Origin: Nitrospirota bacterium | GTDB taxonomy: Bacteria > Nitrospirota > Thermodesulfovibrionia > Thermodesulfovibrionales > Magnetobacteriaceae | Direction of reading: 5' to 3' | Length of the DNA: 64,000 nt | NCBI GenBank assembly: GCA_015233015.1 | Contig: JADFYO010000009.1 | Coordinates: 19,985 to 83,984 of the forward strand | Shown: positions 1 to 8,724 of the stretch, in pieces | How positions within the stretch are numbered: position 1 is the first letter of the stretch | How the letters are laid out: each line of letters starts with the position of its first letter | Translations under genes and position numbers: made by a program | The notes under the pieces: model-generated | The model's input: only the letters and a program-made list of their open reading frames with translations | Told to the model about the DNA's origin: nothing | Databases searched by the model: none

Positions 1-30
1 CAGAGTACCATAGCCAAGCTGTACCATATA

Positions 31-130
31 ACGACATGCAATGACAAATCATGACAAGTGATGACAGGTAAAGACAACTAATGACAGGTGATAACAGACA
101 ATGACAGGTAGTGACAAATGAGGACACGAT
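31..130. repeat. 10-bp-period direct repeat array (core GACA)
   Basis: Ten consecutive in-register 10-bp units carry a GACA core at the same position in nine of ten (the unit at 91-100 has AACA). The first two bases are usually AT and the last four vary. A 10-bp period is not a multiple of three, so this is not a coding repeat; it is close to one helical turn, which puts every core on the same DNA face. The array ends in the ribosome-binding site and start codon of the HTH-EIIA gene. It could be a multi-site operator for that gene's own product; this is inference. Confidence 0.8.
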
Positions 131-818
131 GAACCTGACAGTGAAGGATATGGCAGCGCTTTTGAATGTCTCCGGCAAGACCATTTACAGAATGATTCAG
201 AATGATACAATCCCCTGTTTCAGAGTAAGCGGCCAATGGAGGTTCGATAAAATTGAGATCTCTTCATGGCTTGAAGACAACAGGTCGTTTTCAAAGAAAG
301 TTCACATTACTAAACCCTCCCTTGAAGACGAGGAGATAATATCCATATCGGAATTTATGCTAAGAGGCGGTATTTATTACAACATTCCAACAGGGTCAAA
401 ACAATCTGTGATTTTAAACTGTCTTAATCATATCAAGACAAGGATACCCGATATGAAGACCCGCGACCTAATGGCCCTTATTATGGATAGGGAGAATTTA
501 TGTTCAACCGCGGTTGGACATGGCATTGCTGTCCCACATCCAAAGACATTCGAATCGTTTACCTCTGTTTCCTATATCGCCCTTTGCCACCTGAAAAAAC
601 CAATCCCCTTCGGTGCAATGGACAACGAAGATGTAAGCACGCTTTTTTTTATATTCCCACGGAGTGAACGGCGTTTTCTGAGGATACAGTCAGTCCTGTT
701 AAGGCTTTTGAAAGACGAGGATGTGTTATCTGCTGTAAAACAGGTATTGCCTCAGAATATAATCACTCATATACTGTTTAAAAAAGAGGCTGAGATGTTC
801 GGCAAGGTGCCCCAATGA
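129..818 (+). CDS. Excisionase-type HTH / PTS EIIA (type 2) fusion regulator
   Basis: A 229-residue cytosolic protein. Residues 1-50 form an excisionase-family winged HTH (LTVKDMAALLNVS, then KTIYRMIQ and WRF). The rest is a fructose/nitrogen-type PTS EIIA domain with the phosphorylatable His in GHGIAVPHPK. Such fusions probably couple DNA binding to the phosphorylation state of a PTS-like phosphorelay. The ATG at 129 is preferred over a GTG at 111 because a GAGG ribosome-binding site (120-123) sits five bases upstream. Only 21 bases separate it from the hyfB-like gene, so they probably share a transcript. The 10-bp repeat array lies immediately upstream. Target genes are unknown. Confidence 0.85.
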   Translation: MNLTVKDMAALLNVSGKTIYRMIQNDTIPCFRVSGQWRFDKIEISSWLEDNRSFSKKVHITKPSLEDEEIISISEFMLRGGIYYNIPTGSKQSVILNCLNHIKTRIPDMKTRDLMALIMDRENLCSTAVGHGIAVPHPKTFESFTSVSYIALCHLKKPIPFGAMDNEDVSTLFFIFPRSERRFLRIQSVLLRLLKDEDVLSAVKQVLPQNIITHILFKKEAEMFGKVPQ

Positions 819-839
819 TGCCAAAGATAAGAGTTACCC

Positions 840-2879
840 ATGATTACCCCCATTGAATTATCGATTTTCTCTGCCATTGCGTTTGCCATACCTATACTTT
901 TTGTTATAGTGATTGGCAATAGCAGACGCCTGTTGATATGCATATCTTTTTCTGTATCGGCGCTGGCCTCTTTAATCAATGTTGCAGCGGGGATTATGGC
1001 GGTTTCCAATGGCGAGGCGCAACATCTGATACTTCCGTTGGGGCTGCCCGCCCTTCCCTTTCATTTGAGACTTGACGAGCTATCCGGATTTTTTCTCGTT
1101 GTCGTCGGATTGCTTTCATTTTTTGTATCGATATACTCAATAGGCTATGTCAGCGGGCTTGCCACAGGCAAACCCGTAAAGAGGCTGATTGTGTTTTATA
1201 ACATCTTTATTGCCGCGATGTTTATGGTGTGCCTTGCCGATGATGCTCTGTTTTTTCTGGTTGCGTGGGAGGTTATGGCAGCGGCATCCTACTTTTTGGT
1301 CATGTTTGAGGACGAACACAGCGAAAACAGGAGGGCGGCCTATCTTTACATGGTAATGGCTCACATCGGAGCTGTTTTAATACTTCTGTCCTTTGGAGTA
1401 CTGGCGGGAGTTACGACGGGCTTCGAGAGTTTTACCGGTTATACTTTTGATGCGATGAGGGAGGCTAACATTCCTCCCAAGTGGGCAGCTGTGGCTTTTT
1501 TGCTTTCTTTTTGCGGGTTTGCGGCCAAGGCCGGCGTTATACCATTTCATGTATGGCTTCCAGAGGCACATCCGGTTGCGCCGTCAAATGTATCGGCCCT
1601 CATGAGCGGGGTAATGCTTAAAACGGCCATATACGGGATAATACGAATAACCTTCGATATAATCAGAGTGTTTCCATGGTGGTGGGGGACTATGGTACTT
1701 GTCTTAGGTCTGATTTCTGCCGTTATGGGTGTGCTTTACGCGCTGATGCAGCATGACTTAAAAAAACTCCTTGCATATCATTCGGTTGAGAATATTGGAA
1801 TAATTCTTATAGGAATAGGGTTGTCTATGATATTTACCTCTTTTCGCCTTCCTCTCATGGCAGCGCTCGCCCTCCTGGCAGGTTTGTATCATACTATTAA
1901 TCACGCTATGTTTAAGGGTCTGCTTTTTATGGGAGCTGGGGCAGTCCTTCATGCCACGCATGAAAGAAATATGGATGAAATGGGTGGTCTGATACACCAG
2001 ATGCCCTGGACGTCCGCCTTTTTCCTCGTTGGCTGCATATCTATTTCAGCCCTGCCGCCATTTAATGGATTTGTCTCCGAGTGGTTGACTTTCCAGGCGT
2101 TTCTATTGTCTCCGTCTCTGCCTATCCCGATGATGAAACTTCTCATACCTTTGGGGGCAGCCGTCCTTGCATTAACCGGCGCTTTGGCAGCAGCCTGTTT
2201 TGTAAAGGTCTTTGGCGTGATATTTTTGGGGAACTGGCGGGGGCATCACCACCACGCGGCAGTTGAGGCCGGATGGTCTATGCGCATAGGGATGGCGCTT
2301 GCATCGCTTACCTGTCTTTGTCTTGGAGTTCTGCCGGCCATTGTCCTGAACTGGATGGACGTCATTTCTGAAAAACTTGCGAACACAAAGCTCATCAGTT
2401 CATCCGGGGTATATGGATGGATGTGGCTTACGCCTGTTGACCCTGAAAGGGCTTCCTACTCTGGCCCGCTTGTCCTTATCGGAATTGTCGCCGTATGTAC
2501 GATAACTTATTTACTGCTCCATGTAAAGCCTGGAATGATAAGCAGGGTGCCGGTCTGGGATTGTGGGTTTCAGAAACTTACCTCCAGAATGCAGTATAAC
2601 GCGGTATCTTTTTCTATGCCTTTTCGCAGGATATTTGGGTATCTGTTTGATATAAAAGAACAGATACGGCTGTCCCCGCAACAGAGGCACACGGCCTTTC
2701 CTGTGAAATCCAATTACTACCTTCGCATAAGAGACCGTTTCTGGGGTTGGATTTACAGACCCGTTATCGATAGGGTCGTTTTACTTTCCCGAAAGGCAGG
2801 TTTGCTTCAGCATGGGCGGATACATGTGTACCTTATATATTCATTTCTGACAATAATCGTTCTGCTGGCCTTGTTATGA
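840..2879 (+). CDS. hyfB: Hydrogenase-4 subunit B-like antiporter subunit (NuoL-type)
   Basis: A 679-residue polytopic membrane protein of the Mrp antiporter/NuoL family. It shows the residues expected of a proton-translocating subunit: E144 in VAWEVM, K230 in FAAKAG, the broken-helix segment PFHVWLPEAHPVAP (235-248), and K308/K309 followed by H314. The length fits HyfB, which is longer than NuoM/NuoN and has a C-terminal extension. It is the first membrane subunit of the complex I-like operon and overlaps the next gene by ATGA. It probably forms part of the membrane arm that moves ions when the peripheral arm is reduced; the ion is not determined by sequence. Confidence 0.9.
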   Translation: MITPIELSIFSAIAFAIPILFVIVIGNSRRLLICISFSVSALASLINVAAGIMAVSNGEAQHLILPLGLPALPFHLRLDELSGFFLVVVGLLSFFVSIYSIGYVSGLATGKPVKRLIVFYNIFIAAMFMVCLADDALFFLVAWEVMAAASYFLVMFEDEHSENRRAAYLYMVMAHIGAVLILLSFGVLAGVTTGFESFTGYTFDAMREANIPPKWAAVAFLLSFCGFAAKAGVIPFHVWLPEAHPVAPSNVSALMSGVMLKTAIYGIIRITFDIIRVFPWWWGTMVLVLGLISAVMGVLYALMQHDLKKLLAYHSVENIGIILIGIGLSMIFTSFRLPLMAALALLAGLYHTINHAMFKGLLFMGAGAVLHATHERNMDEMGGLIHQMPWTSAFFLVGCISISALPPFNGFVSEWLTFQAFLLSPSLPIPMMKLLIPLGAAVLALTGALAAACFVKVFGVIFLGNWRGHHHHAAVEAGWSMRIGMALASLTCLCLGVLPAIVLNWMDVISEKLANTKLISSSGVYGWMWLTPVDPERASYSGPLVLIGIVAVCTITYLLLHVKPGMISRVPVWDCGFQKLTSRMQYNAVSFSMPFRRIFGYLFDIKEQIRLSPQQRHTAFPVKSNYYLRIRDRFWGWIYRPVIDRVVLLSRKAGLLQHGRIHVYLIYSFLTIIVLLALL

Positions 2880-3826
2880 CAAAACCACTGCATTTAATTT
2901 TAATAGAGATTTTACAGGTCGTTATAGTCATTGCGGCAGCCCCTGCCTTTCTGGGATGGGTGGATATGCTGAAGTGCTGGTTACAGGGGAGGACTTCCGC
3001 CGGAATAATGCAGCCATACAGGAATATTGCAAAGTTATTCGTCAAAGATGTGGTGCTTGCAGACAATGCCTCATGGATATTTCGCATTACCCCGTATTTG
3101 GTGTTCGGGACTGCCGTAGTTGTTGGAAGCGTTATCCCTATAATTTCGACAAACCTGTTTTTGGCCCCCAGTGCCGATATTATTGTGGTAATAGCGATTT
3201 TTGCAACAGCCAGATTTTTCATGGCATTGGCCGGCATGGACATAGGGACGGCGTTTGGCGGCATGGGCGCCAGCCGTGAGATGATGATAGCCTCTCTGAC
3301 GGAGCCGGCCATACTTATGGCTATTTTTACTGTGTCTCTGGCCGGCAGGTCAACATCTCTGCTTCATATAGTACAGTCATTTTCCAATGGGGCGTTAGTG
3401 CTGAGACCATCGATTGTGTTTGCAGGCATAGCGTTTGTTCTTGTGGTTATTGCCGAGGCAGGCAGGGTTCCGGTTGATAATCCGTCAACGCATCTTGAGT
3501 TGACGATGGTACACGAGGCTATGATTCTGGAGTATTCCGGCAGACACCTTGCGCTTATAGAGTGGGGATCGATGATAAGGTTTTTTCTTTTTGTTACACT
3601 TGGCATTGCATGCTTCCTGCCATGGGGAATAGCTTCCACGGATGACGCGGGGAGTATCGCCGCATCTGTGTTTTTTATGGTTATAAAAGCCGCTGTTATT
3701 GGGGTTGTTGTAGTGCTGATAGAGACCGGGCTTGCAAAGATGAGATTATTCCGGTTAACCGAATTCCTGGGGGCTGCTTTTTTATTGTCAACCCTTGGTG
3801 TGATTGCCTTTTTTATTCTGGAGTGA
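2876..3826 (+). CDS. hyfC: Hydrogenase-4 subunit C-like (NuoH-type) membrane subunit
   Basis: A 316-residue polytopic protein of the NuoH/HyfC/HycD family, the subunit that joins the peripheral electron-transfer arm to the membrane arm. Visible family features include an early GRTSAGIMQPYR segment, an acidic DNPSTHLELTMVHEAM loop and EYSGRHLALIEW. The ATG at 2876 overlaps the preceding stop codon, indicating translational coupling. Its Glu-rich loop corresponds to the region that lines the quinone cavity in complex I. The identity as a NuoH-type subunit is secure; the electron donor of this complex is not. Confidence 0.9.
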   Translation: MTKPLHLILIEILQVVIVIAAAPAFLGWVDMLKCWLQGRTSAGIMQPYRNIAKLFVKDVVLADNASWIFRITPYLVFGTAVVVGSVIPIISTNLFLAPSADIIVVIAIFATARFFMALAGMDIGTAFGGMGASREMMIASLTEPAILMAIFTVSLAGRSTSLLHIVQSFSNGALVLRPSIVFAGIAFVLVVIAEAGRVPVDNPSTHLELTMVHEAMILEYSGRHLALIEWGSMIRFFLFVTLGIACFLPWGIASTDDAGSIAASVFFMVIKAAVIGVVVVLIETGLAKMRLFRLTEFLGAAFLLSTLGVIAFFILE

Positions 3827-3827
3827 T

Positions 3828-4493
3828 ATGAACTTACAATTACTGGCACAAATAAATAGTTTCCTGGCAGCCCTGGTGTTGCTGACAGCCTTTGCGATGT
3901 TGTCACAAAGAAAAATAAATAGTTTGGTTACTTTATTTGCGTGGCAGGGTCTGTTTCTTTCAATCAACACAGCGGTAGTGGGCTTTGTCGCTGCTAAGCA
4001 CCACCTGTATATATCGTCGCTATTAACATTGTCAATAAAGGTAATTCTCCTGCCATATATATTACATGTCCTTATAGTGCGCCTTAAGATTAGAAAAGAG
4101 ATGGAAACAATAATGAATATCCCTACGACGATGCTGATAGGGATTGCCCTTGTCATTTTTTCCTATCATCTTACCGCCCCTGTCAGGGAGATGTCCACTC
4201 TTATAACACGCTCCACGCTTGCGGTTGCCCTTGCAACCGTTATGATTGGTTTACTTATGATGATTACGAGAAAACATGCCGTTACCCAGATAATTGGATT
4301 TCTTGCAATGGAAAATGGACTTTTTTTTGCCGCTACCAGCGCGACATACGGTATGCCTCTTGTTGTGGAGCTGGGCGTTGCCCTCGATGTCCTGATTGCC
4401 GCATTCATATTCGGAATATTTTTCTTCCATATAAGCACCACCTTCGACAGCCTTAGTGTGGAGCAGATGGAAAGCCTGAGGGAGGACAATTGA
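3828..4493 (+). CDS. hyfE: Hydrogenase-4 subunit E-like (NuoK-type) membrane subunit
   Basis: A 221-residue hydrophobic protein with about six membrane segments, matching HyfE, whose C-terminal half resembles NuoK (ENGLFFAATS, then an ELGVALDVLIAAFIFG stretch). The ATG at 3828 is chosen because a GGAG motif lies just upstream and an in-frame start at 3804 would run into hyfC. The gene lies between the HyfC-like and HyfF-like genes in the usual hyf order. A HyfD-like antiporter subunit, present in E. coli hyf between C and E, is absent here. Confidence 0.85.
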   Translation: MNLQLLAQINSFLAALVLLTAFAMLSQRKINSLVTLFAWQGLFLSINTAVVGFVAAKHHLYISSLLTLSIKVILLPYILHVLIVRLKIRKEMETIMNIPTTMLIGIALVIFSYHLTAPVREMSTLITRSTLAVALATVMIGLLMMITRKHAVTQIIGFLAMENGLFFAATSATYGMPLVVELGVALDVLIAAFIFGIFFFHISTTFDSLSVEQMESLREDN

Positions 4494-4512
4494 CCCCCGT
4501 GAGAAAAGCGGC

Positions 4513-5961
4513 ATGATACTCCTTGTTTTGATTATAACGCCCTTTGTGGCGGCTATGATATTGGCCTTTATTGGCGACAGGAAGGTTGCTCCCGTCATAA
4601 ATATCTTTAGTTCATTTTTGACATTTCTGGCCGGAATTGCCCTTGCCGTCGAGGTATTCAGACATGGTCAGTTTGTAGCGGGCGGGAAATTCTTCTTTGT
4701 TGACGCCTTTAATGTGTATCTGTCTGTGCTTACCGCTTTTGTCTCTATGACCACTGCCGTTTTCAGCCGCAGGTATATGCAAAGAGAGAAAGACCATGGC
4801 AAGGTTGGGCATACGCGTATGCGTTTTTATCACGCAATGTTTCAGATGTTTATATTTGCCATGCTCCTGTGTCTTCTGACCAACAATATAGGGGTGTTGT
4901 GGATTGCGATGGAACTTGCAACGTTATCCACAGTGCTTCTTGTCTCGCTCTACCGCACACCCAACGCTATCGAGGCCGCGTGGAAGTATTTTATACTCTG
5001 CGGCGTTGGAATTGCTCAGGCGCTTTTTGGCACCGTGTTACTATACTTTGCCGCCGAGAAGGTCATAGGAGAGGGTGGTGAGGCGCTCCTTTGGACAAAT
5101 CTTATCGAGGTAAGCGGCAGCCTCGAGCCAACAGTTCTTTCCCTTGCCTTTGTCTTTCTGGTTGTGGGATATGGTACAAAAGTCGGCCTCGTTCCTTTGC
5201 ACAATTGGCTGCCTGACGCGCATAGCGAGGGGCCAACGCCAATTTCCGCGGTGTTGTCCGGGCTTTTGTTAAATATTGCCCTTTATGCCCTTGTCAGGTG
5301 TAAGGTACTTGTCGATGGCTCAACTCATACCCATTATGCCGGAAACATTATGATGGGCTTTGGGATTATCTCTATTTTGGTTGCCTCATTTTCCATTCTA
5401 AGGCAAAAAGATATTAAACGCATGTTTTCATATTCGTCTATCGAGCATATGGGCATAGCGACGTTTGCCTTTGGCCTTGGCGGCTCTATAGCCACATTTG
5501 GAGCACTTTTACATATGCTCATGCACAGCATTACAAAGTCTTCCATATTCTTTACAGTTGGGCACGTCTGTCAAATGAACCAGACACAGGAAATCTCGAG
5601 GATAAAGGGATTATTCAAGGGGGACCCGTTTACCGGTTGGAGCCTGATGCTGGGTGCTATGGCAATTGCCGGAATGCCGCCATTTGGTATCTTCACCAGT
5701 GAATTCCTGATACTGACAGCTACCATAAAAGACGTTCCGCTGTTGACACCTCTTATACTTATCGGACTGGCAGTTGCGTTTGCGGGGCTTCTCAGGAAGG
5801 TGCAATATATGGTATCAGGCGATATTCCCTCGTATTTCAAACAGTTGAAGACTGCCCGCACACCGGTTATACTTCACATGGCTCTGGTGCTTGCCCTGGC
5901 CTTTTATATGCCTGCTTTTCTTTATAAATGGTTTCAGGCAGCGGTGGAGTTGTTAAAATGA
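4513..5961 (+). CDS. hyfF: Hydrogenase-4 subunit F-like antiporter subunit
   Basis: A 482-residue Mrp/NuoN-type antiporter-like subunit. E134 in WIAMELATLS, K223 in GYGTKVGL and the segment VPLHNWLPDAHSEGPTP (227-243) mark the conserved charged axis; RQKDIKRMFSYSSIEH follows. HyfF is the second ion-translocating subunit of hydrogenase-4-type complexes. The gene is followed by a 4-bp ATGA overlap with the large-subunit gene. A GTG a few codons upstream is possible but has no better ribosome-binding site. Confidence 0.9.
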   Translation: MILLVLIITPFVAAMILAFIGDRKVAPVINIFSSFLTFLAGIALAVEVFRHGQFVAGGKFFFVDAFNVYLSVLTAFVSMTTAVFSRRYMQREKDHGKVGHTRMRFYHAMFQMFIFAMLLCLLTNNIGVLWIAMELATLSTVLLVSLYRTPNAIEAAWKYFILCGVGIAQALFGTVLLYFAAEKVIGEGGEALLWTNLIEVSGSLEPTVLSLAFVFLVVGYGTKVGLVPLHNWLPDAHSEGPTPISAVLSGLLLNIALYALVRCKVLVDGSTHTHYAGNIMMGFGIISILVASFSILRQKDIKRMFSYSSIEHMGIATFAFGLGGSIATFGALLHMLMHSITKSSIFFTVGHVCQMNQTQEISRIKGLFKGDPFTGWSLMLGAMAIAGMPPFGIFTSEFLILTATIKDVPLLTPLILIGLAVAFAGLLRKVQYMVSGDIPSYFKQLKTARTPVILHMALVLALAFYMPAFLYKWFQAAVELLK

Positions 5962-7520
5962 ACGGATTAGCGAACGCCCTCATGGCCTCGTTTGGCAAGG
6001 ATGTTGTGGCCGATGAAAACGCAACTCCCGCTACATTTACTGTGCCGGCGGAGAGATTTGCAGATGCGGCCAATATATTAAGGGAATCATACGCGTTTCT
6101 CTGTGCCGAGTGGGCTGCCGACGATACAAACTCAGGCAGGGGTTACAGTGTTTACGCCTGCTATAGGGCGGGCAGCGAATACCTGATAGTAAGGGCTGAA
6201 TTGTCTCGGGACAATCCGGAGTTTCCAAGCCTTGTCAAACACTTTGTACCTGCCTATAGATTTGAACGCCAGATCAGGAGTCTGATGGGAGTTATCCCGA
6301 GCGGGCATCCAGACAGCAGACCCTGGATTAAATTTGAGGACTGGCCGGAGGATGCCTGGCCGCTGAGAAAATCCTTTGACGCCGCCACAAAGATGCCGCG
6401 TCTGGATGGCCAGTACGCATGGCTTAGGGCTGAAGGGGAAGGCGTGTATGAGATTCCGGTTGGCCCGGTACATGCCGGTATAATTGAACCCGGGCACTTC
6501 AGATTTCAGGCGGTTGGCGAGACCATAATAAATCTTGAAGAGCGCCTCGGTTACGTCCATAAGGGGATAGAAAAGAGGTTTGAATCAATGACATGGGAGA
6601 CAGCGGTTAAATTAGCCGGGCGCGTATCGGGCGATACAACGGTAGCTCACTCGATGGCCTACTGTATGGCGCTTGAGTCGATGACGCACAGCGATGTACC
6701 AGTGAGAGCCAAATGGCTCAGGGCACTTTTCCTTGAAAGGGAACGTATTGCCAATCACATTGGGGATATTGGGGCTATTTGCAATGACGCGGCCTTTGCC
6801 TTTATGATATATCAGTGCTCCAGACTTAAAGAAGTTATGATTGCCAATAACCTTAAACTCTTTGGACACCGGTTTATGATGGACAGGGTTATACCAGGTG
6901 GTGTGACAGTCGATATAGATGCCGCAGCCAAACAGGAAATTCTGACTGAGCTGGATTATCTGAGCGAGCAATTCGACGTGATAGTTCGAATTTATGAGGA
7001 AAGCTCTTCACTCGAGGACAGGGTGCGCAATACGGGCATCCTCACATCGGAGTTGGCAAGAGAGCTGTGCACGGTAGGAATAGTTGCCCGTGCCAGCGGG
7101 TTAAATGTGGATTGCAGGGTTCATAATCCATTTCCTCCTTATGATTCAATTGGGATAGTGTCACCGGTGCTTACCGCAGGGGATGTTCATGCAAGGGTAT
7201 GGGTGAGGGTAGAGGAAATCAGGGACTCTATACGTCTCATCAGGCGCATACTTGGACAGATACCTCATAGCCCCATAGCCGCCAGATGCAATACCCCGTT
7301 ACCTGAAACTACAGGGTTTGCGGCAGTGGAGGGATGGCGCGGTGAGATAATATACTGGCTTGCGTGCGGTCAGAAGGGTGAGATAAACAGGTGTATGGTC
7401 AGGGACCCTTCCAGTGTAAACTGGTTAGCGCTCGAGCAGGCGATAAAGGGCAACATTGTCCCTGACTTCCCGCTTTGCAACAAGAGTTTTAATCAGTCAT
7501 ATTCGGGACACGACCTATGA
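5958..7520 (+). CDS. HyfG-like large subunit (NuoC-NuoD type) lacking Ni-Fe ligands
   Basis: A 520-residue protein. Residues 1 to about 150 are NuoC-like and the rest is the hydrogenase large subunit/NuoD fold, as in HycE and HyfG. Both cysteine motifs that bind Ni-Fe are lost. The N-terminal motif RxCGxC reads RVSGDT (222-227). At the C-terminus, where hydrogenases have DPCxxC, the sequence is NQSYSG (512-517), and the protein stops three residues later with no extension for a maturation protease. It should therefore not be a hydrogenase; it resembles Ehr-type or NuoD-type subunits. The ATG at 5958 is chosen over 5928 because it overlaps the hyfF stop as ATGA and has GGTGGAG upstream. Confidence 0.88.
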   Translation: MNGLANALMASFGKDVVADENATPATFTVPAERFADAANILRESYAFLCAEWAADDTNSGRGYSVYACYRAGSEYLIVRAELSRDNPEFPSLVKHFVPAYRFERQIRSLMGVIPSGHPDSRPWIKFEDWPEDAWPLRKSFDAATKMPRLDGQYAWLRAEGEGVYEIPVGPVHAGIIEPGHFRFQAVGETIINLEERLGYVHKGIEKRFESMTWETAVKLAGRVSGDTTVAHSMAYCMALESMTHSDVPVRAKWLRALFLERERIANHIGDIGAICNDAAFAFMIYQCSRLKEVMIANNLKLFGHRFMMDRVIPGGVTVDIDAAAKQEILTELDYLSEQFDVIVRIYEESSSLEDRVRNTGILTSELARELCTVGIVARASGLNVDCRVHNPFPPYDSIGIVSPVLTAGDVHARVWVRVEEIRDSIRLIRRILGQIPHSPIAARCNTPLPETTGFAAVEGWRGEIIYWLACGQKGEINRCMVRDPSSVNWLALEQAIKGNIVPDFPLCNKSFNQSYSGHDL

Positions 7521-8023
7521 TTAGAATCCTGCGGCAGATATTAAGGACAGGCATAGTTACGTGTAAGTGCCCTCAGATTGACGACCCCAATATCAGGGTA
7601 ACAGGGATCAATTTAGAGAACTCTGTAAAAAAGCGTTTCAGAAGGAGTTTGTCGGTAAGGGAGGTGGACTCCGGTTCATGCAATGGCTGTGAACTTGAAA
7701 TCCATGCCATTAATAATCCTGTTTACGACTGTGAGAAACTTGGGATACACTTCACGGCCTCCCCCAGGTTTGCCGACGTCTTACTTGTTACCGGACCGGT
7801 AACTAAAAATATGGAAATAGCCCTGAAGAGGACATATGATGCCGTCCCATCACCCAAAATAGTGATTGCCGTTGGGGACTGCGGGTGTAATGGCGGGATA
7901 TTCGGAGAAAGTTATGCCTCATTAGGAGGCATTGACAAGGTTATTCCGGTAAACATCTATATCCCCGGGTGCCCTCCAACACCCACCGATATTCTGAATG
8001 GATTTTATAAGATATTTCTCTGA
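7517..8023 (+). CDS. hyfI: HyfI-like small subunit (NuoB type), [4Fe-4S] cluster protein
   Basis: A 168-residue NuoB/hydrogenase small-subunit protein. Ligands for the proximal (N2-type) cluster are intact: C55 and C58 in SGSCNGCE, C122 in GDCGCNGG and C152 in IPGCPP. It overlaps the large-subunit gene by ATGA. No HyfH/NuoI-type 8Fe ferredoxin subunit or NADH-oxidising subunits occur in the operon, so how electrons enter the cluster cannot be read from this locus. It is the last gene of the operon and converges with the atpI-like gene four bases away. Confidence 0.9.
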   Translation: MIRILRQILRTGIVTCKCPQIDDPNIRVTGINLENSVKKRFRRSLSVREVDSGSCNGCELEIHAINNPVYDCEKLGIHFTASPRFADVLLVTGPVTKNMEIALKRTYDAVPSPKIVIAVGDCGCNGGIFGESYASLGGIDKVIPVNIYIPGCPPTPTDILNGFYKIFL

Positions 8024-8027
8024 TACG

Positions 8028-8375
8028 CTAACTCTTTTTTGACGAGCTGAAATACCCTGCCCTTATCACAACTAAAAAAGACAGCGTTAACCCGACAGAC
8101 AGCCCGATTATACCAGCCACTTTCAGATAAATCAGCAGGAATAATGCCCCCATTACCAGTATCAGCCTCACCATATTGAAGATAAGCATTACAGGGGCAA
8201 CCTTATCGGAATTCAGCAGACCGCCGATACTCTTTGAAAGAAATACAAAGTTCAGCAGCCCCACAATCCCGCCCAGCAATATACTCAGCGACATCGACCC
8301 ATATCCTGCCACCAGCGATATAACTATCGCAACAGCTAAGGCCACTAACGTCTGAACGGTCACAGTTCTAATCAT
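8028..8375 (-). CDS. atpI: ATP synthase subunit I-like protein
   Basis: A 115-residue protein with about four membrane segments, resembling the ATP synthase I chain that assists c-ring assembly or ion supply in F1Fo operons. It begins inside the end of the atpZ-like gene (8-bp overlap), so the two are translationally coupled. In most genomes this pair precedes atpB-atpE; here the downstream side is the convergent HyfI-like gene, so the pair stands alone. Identification rests on size, hydropathy and the partner gene. Confidence 0.7.
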   Translation of the reverse strand: MIRTVTVQTLVALAVAIVISLVAGYGSMSLSILLGGIVGLLNFVFLSKSIGGLLNSDKVAPVMLIFNMVRLILVMGALFLLIYLKVAGIIGLSVGLTLSFLVVIRAGYFSSSKKS

Positions 8376-8592
8376 CTTTTGACAATTCCCTTTTCGCAGT
8401 CCTGAACAATTCTACAAAACCGGAGATAATCCCCAAAATAAGAAACGTTACTGTAAGATATGGCCTTGTGTTAAAAAGCATATCAAGCCCCTTCCCCATA
8501 AAAAATCCGACAAATGTTGCCACAACGATATTAATGCCAACCTGGCTGGCAAACAGCAGATGCTTAAAACCACCTGAGCCTTTTTCAGCCAT
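8368..8592 (-). CDS. atpZ: AtpZ/AtpI-family small membrane protein
   Basis: A 74-residue protein with two membrane helices separated by a short polar turn (GKGLDMLFNTRPY) and a charged C-terminal tail, typical of the ATPase gene 1/AtpZ family. AtpZ proteins are encoded at the head of F1Fo operons and have been linked to Mg/Ca uptake or c-ring assembly. Its stop overlaps the start of the atpI-like gene. No convincing ribosome-binding site is visible. Confidence 0.7.
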   Translation of the reverse strand: MAEKGSGGFKHLLFASQVGINIVVATFVGFFMGKGLDMLFNTRPYLTVTFLILGIISGFVELFRTAKRELSKDD

Positions 8593-8724
8593 TAATCATA
8601 CCAGCGTCAAAAATCCATTGCCAGAAACAAGACCTTCTGAGGCGCATCTCTGAAGCACCGATAAGGCGTAAGCTATGCGGGGGCACACAGGGCAAACGCA
8701 TTAGAAATTGCCTCCCTTATTTTT

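Noticed and set aside
31..130. Possible CRISPR or minisatellite
   Set aside because: The unit is only 10 bp with a 4-bp core and has no spacers; a regulatory array is a better description.
5958..7520. Annotation as a working Ni-Fe hydrogenase large subunit
   Set aside because: All four metal-binding cysteines are replaced and the C-terminal processing extension is missing.
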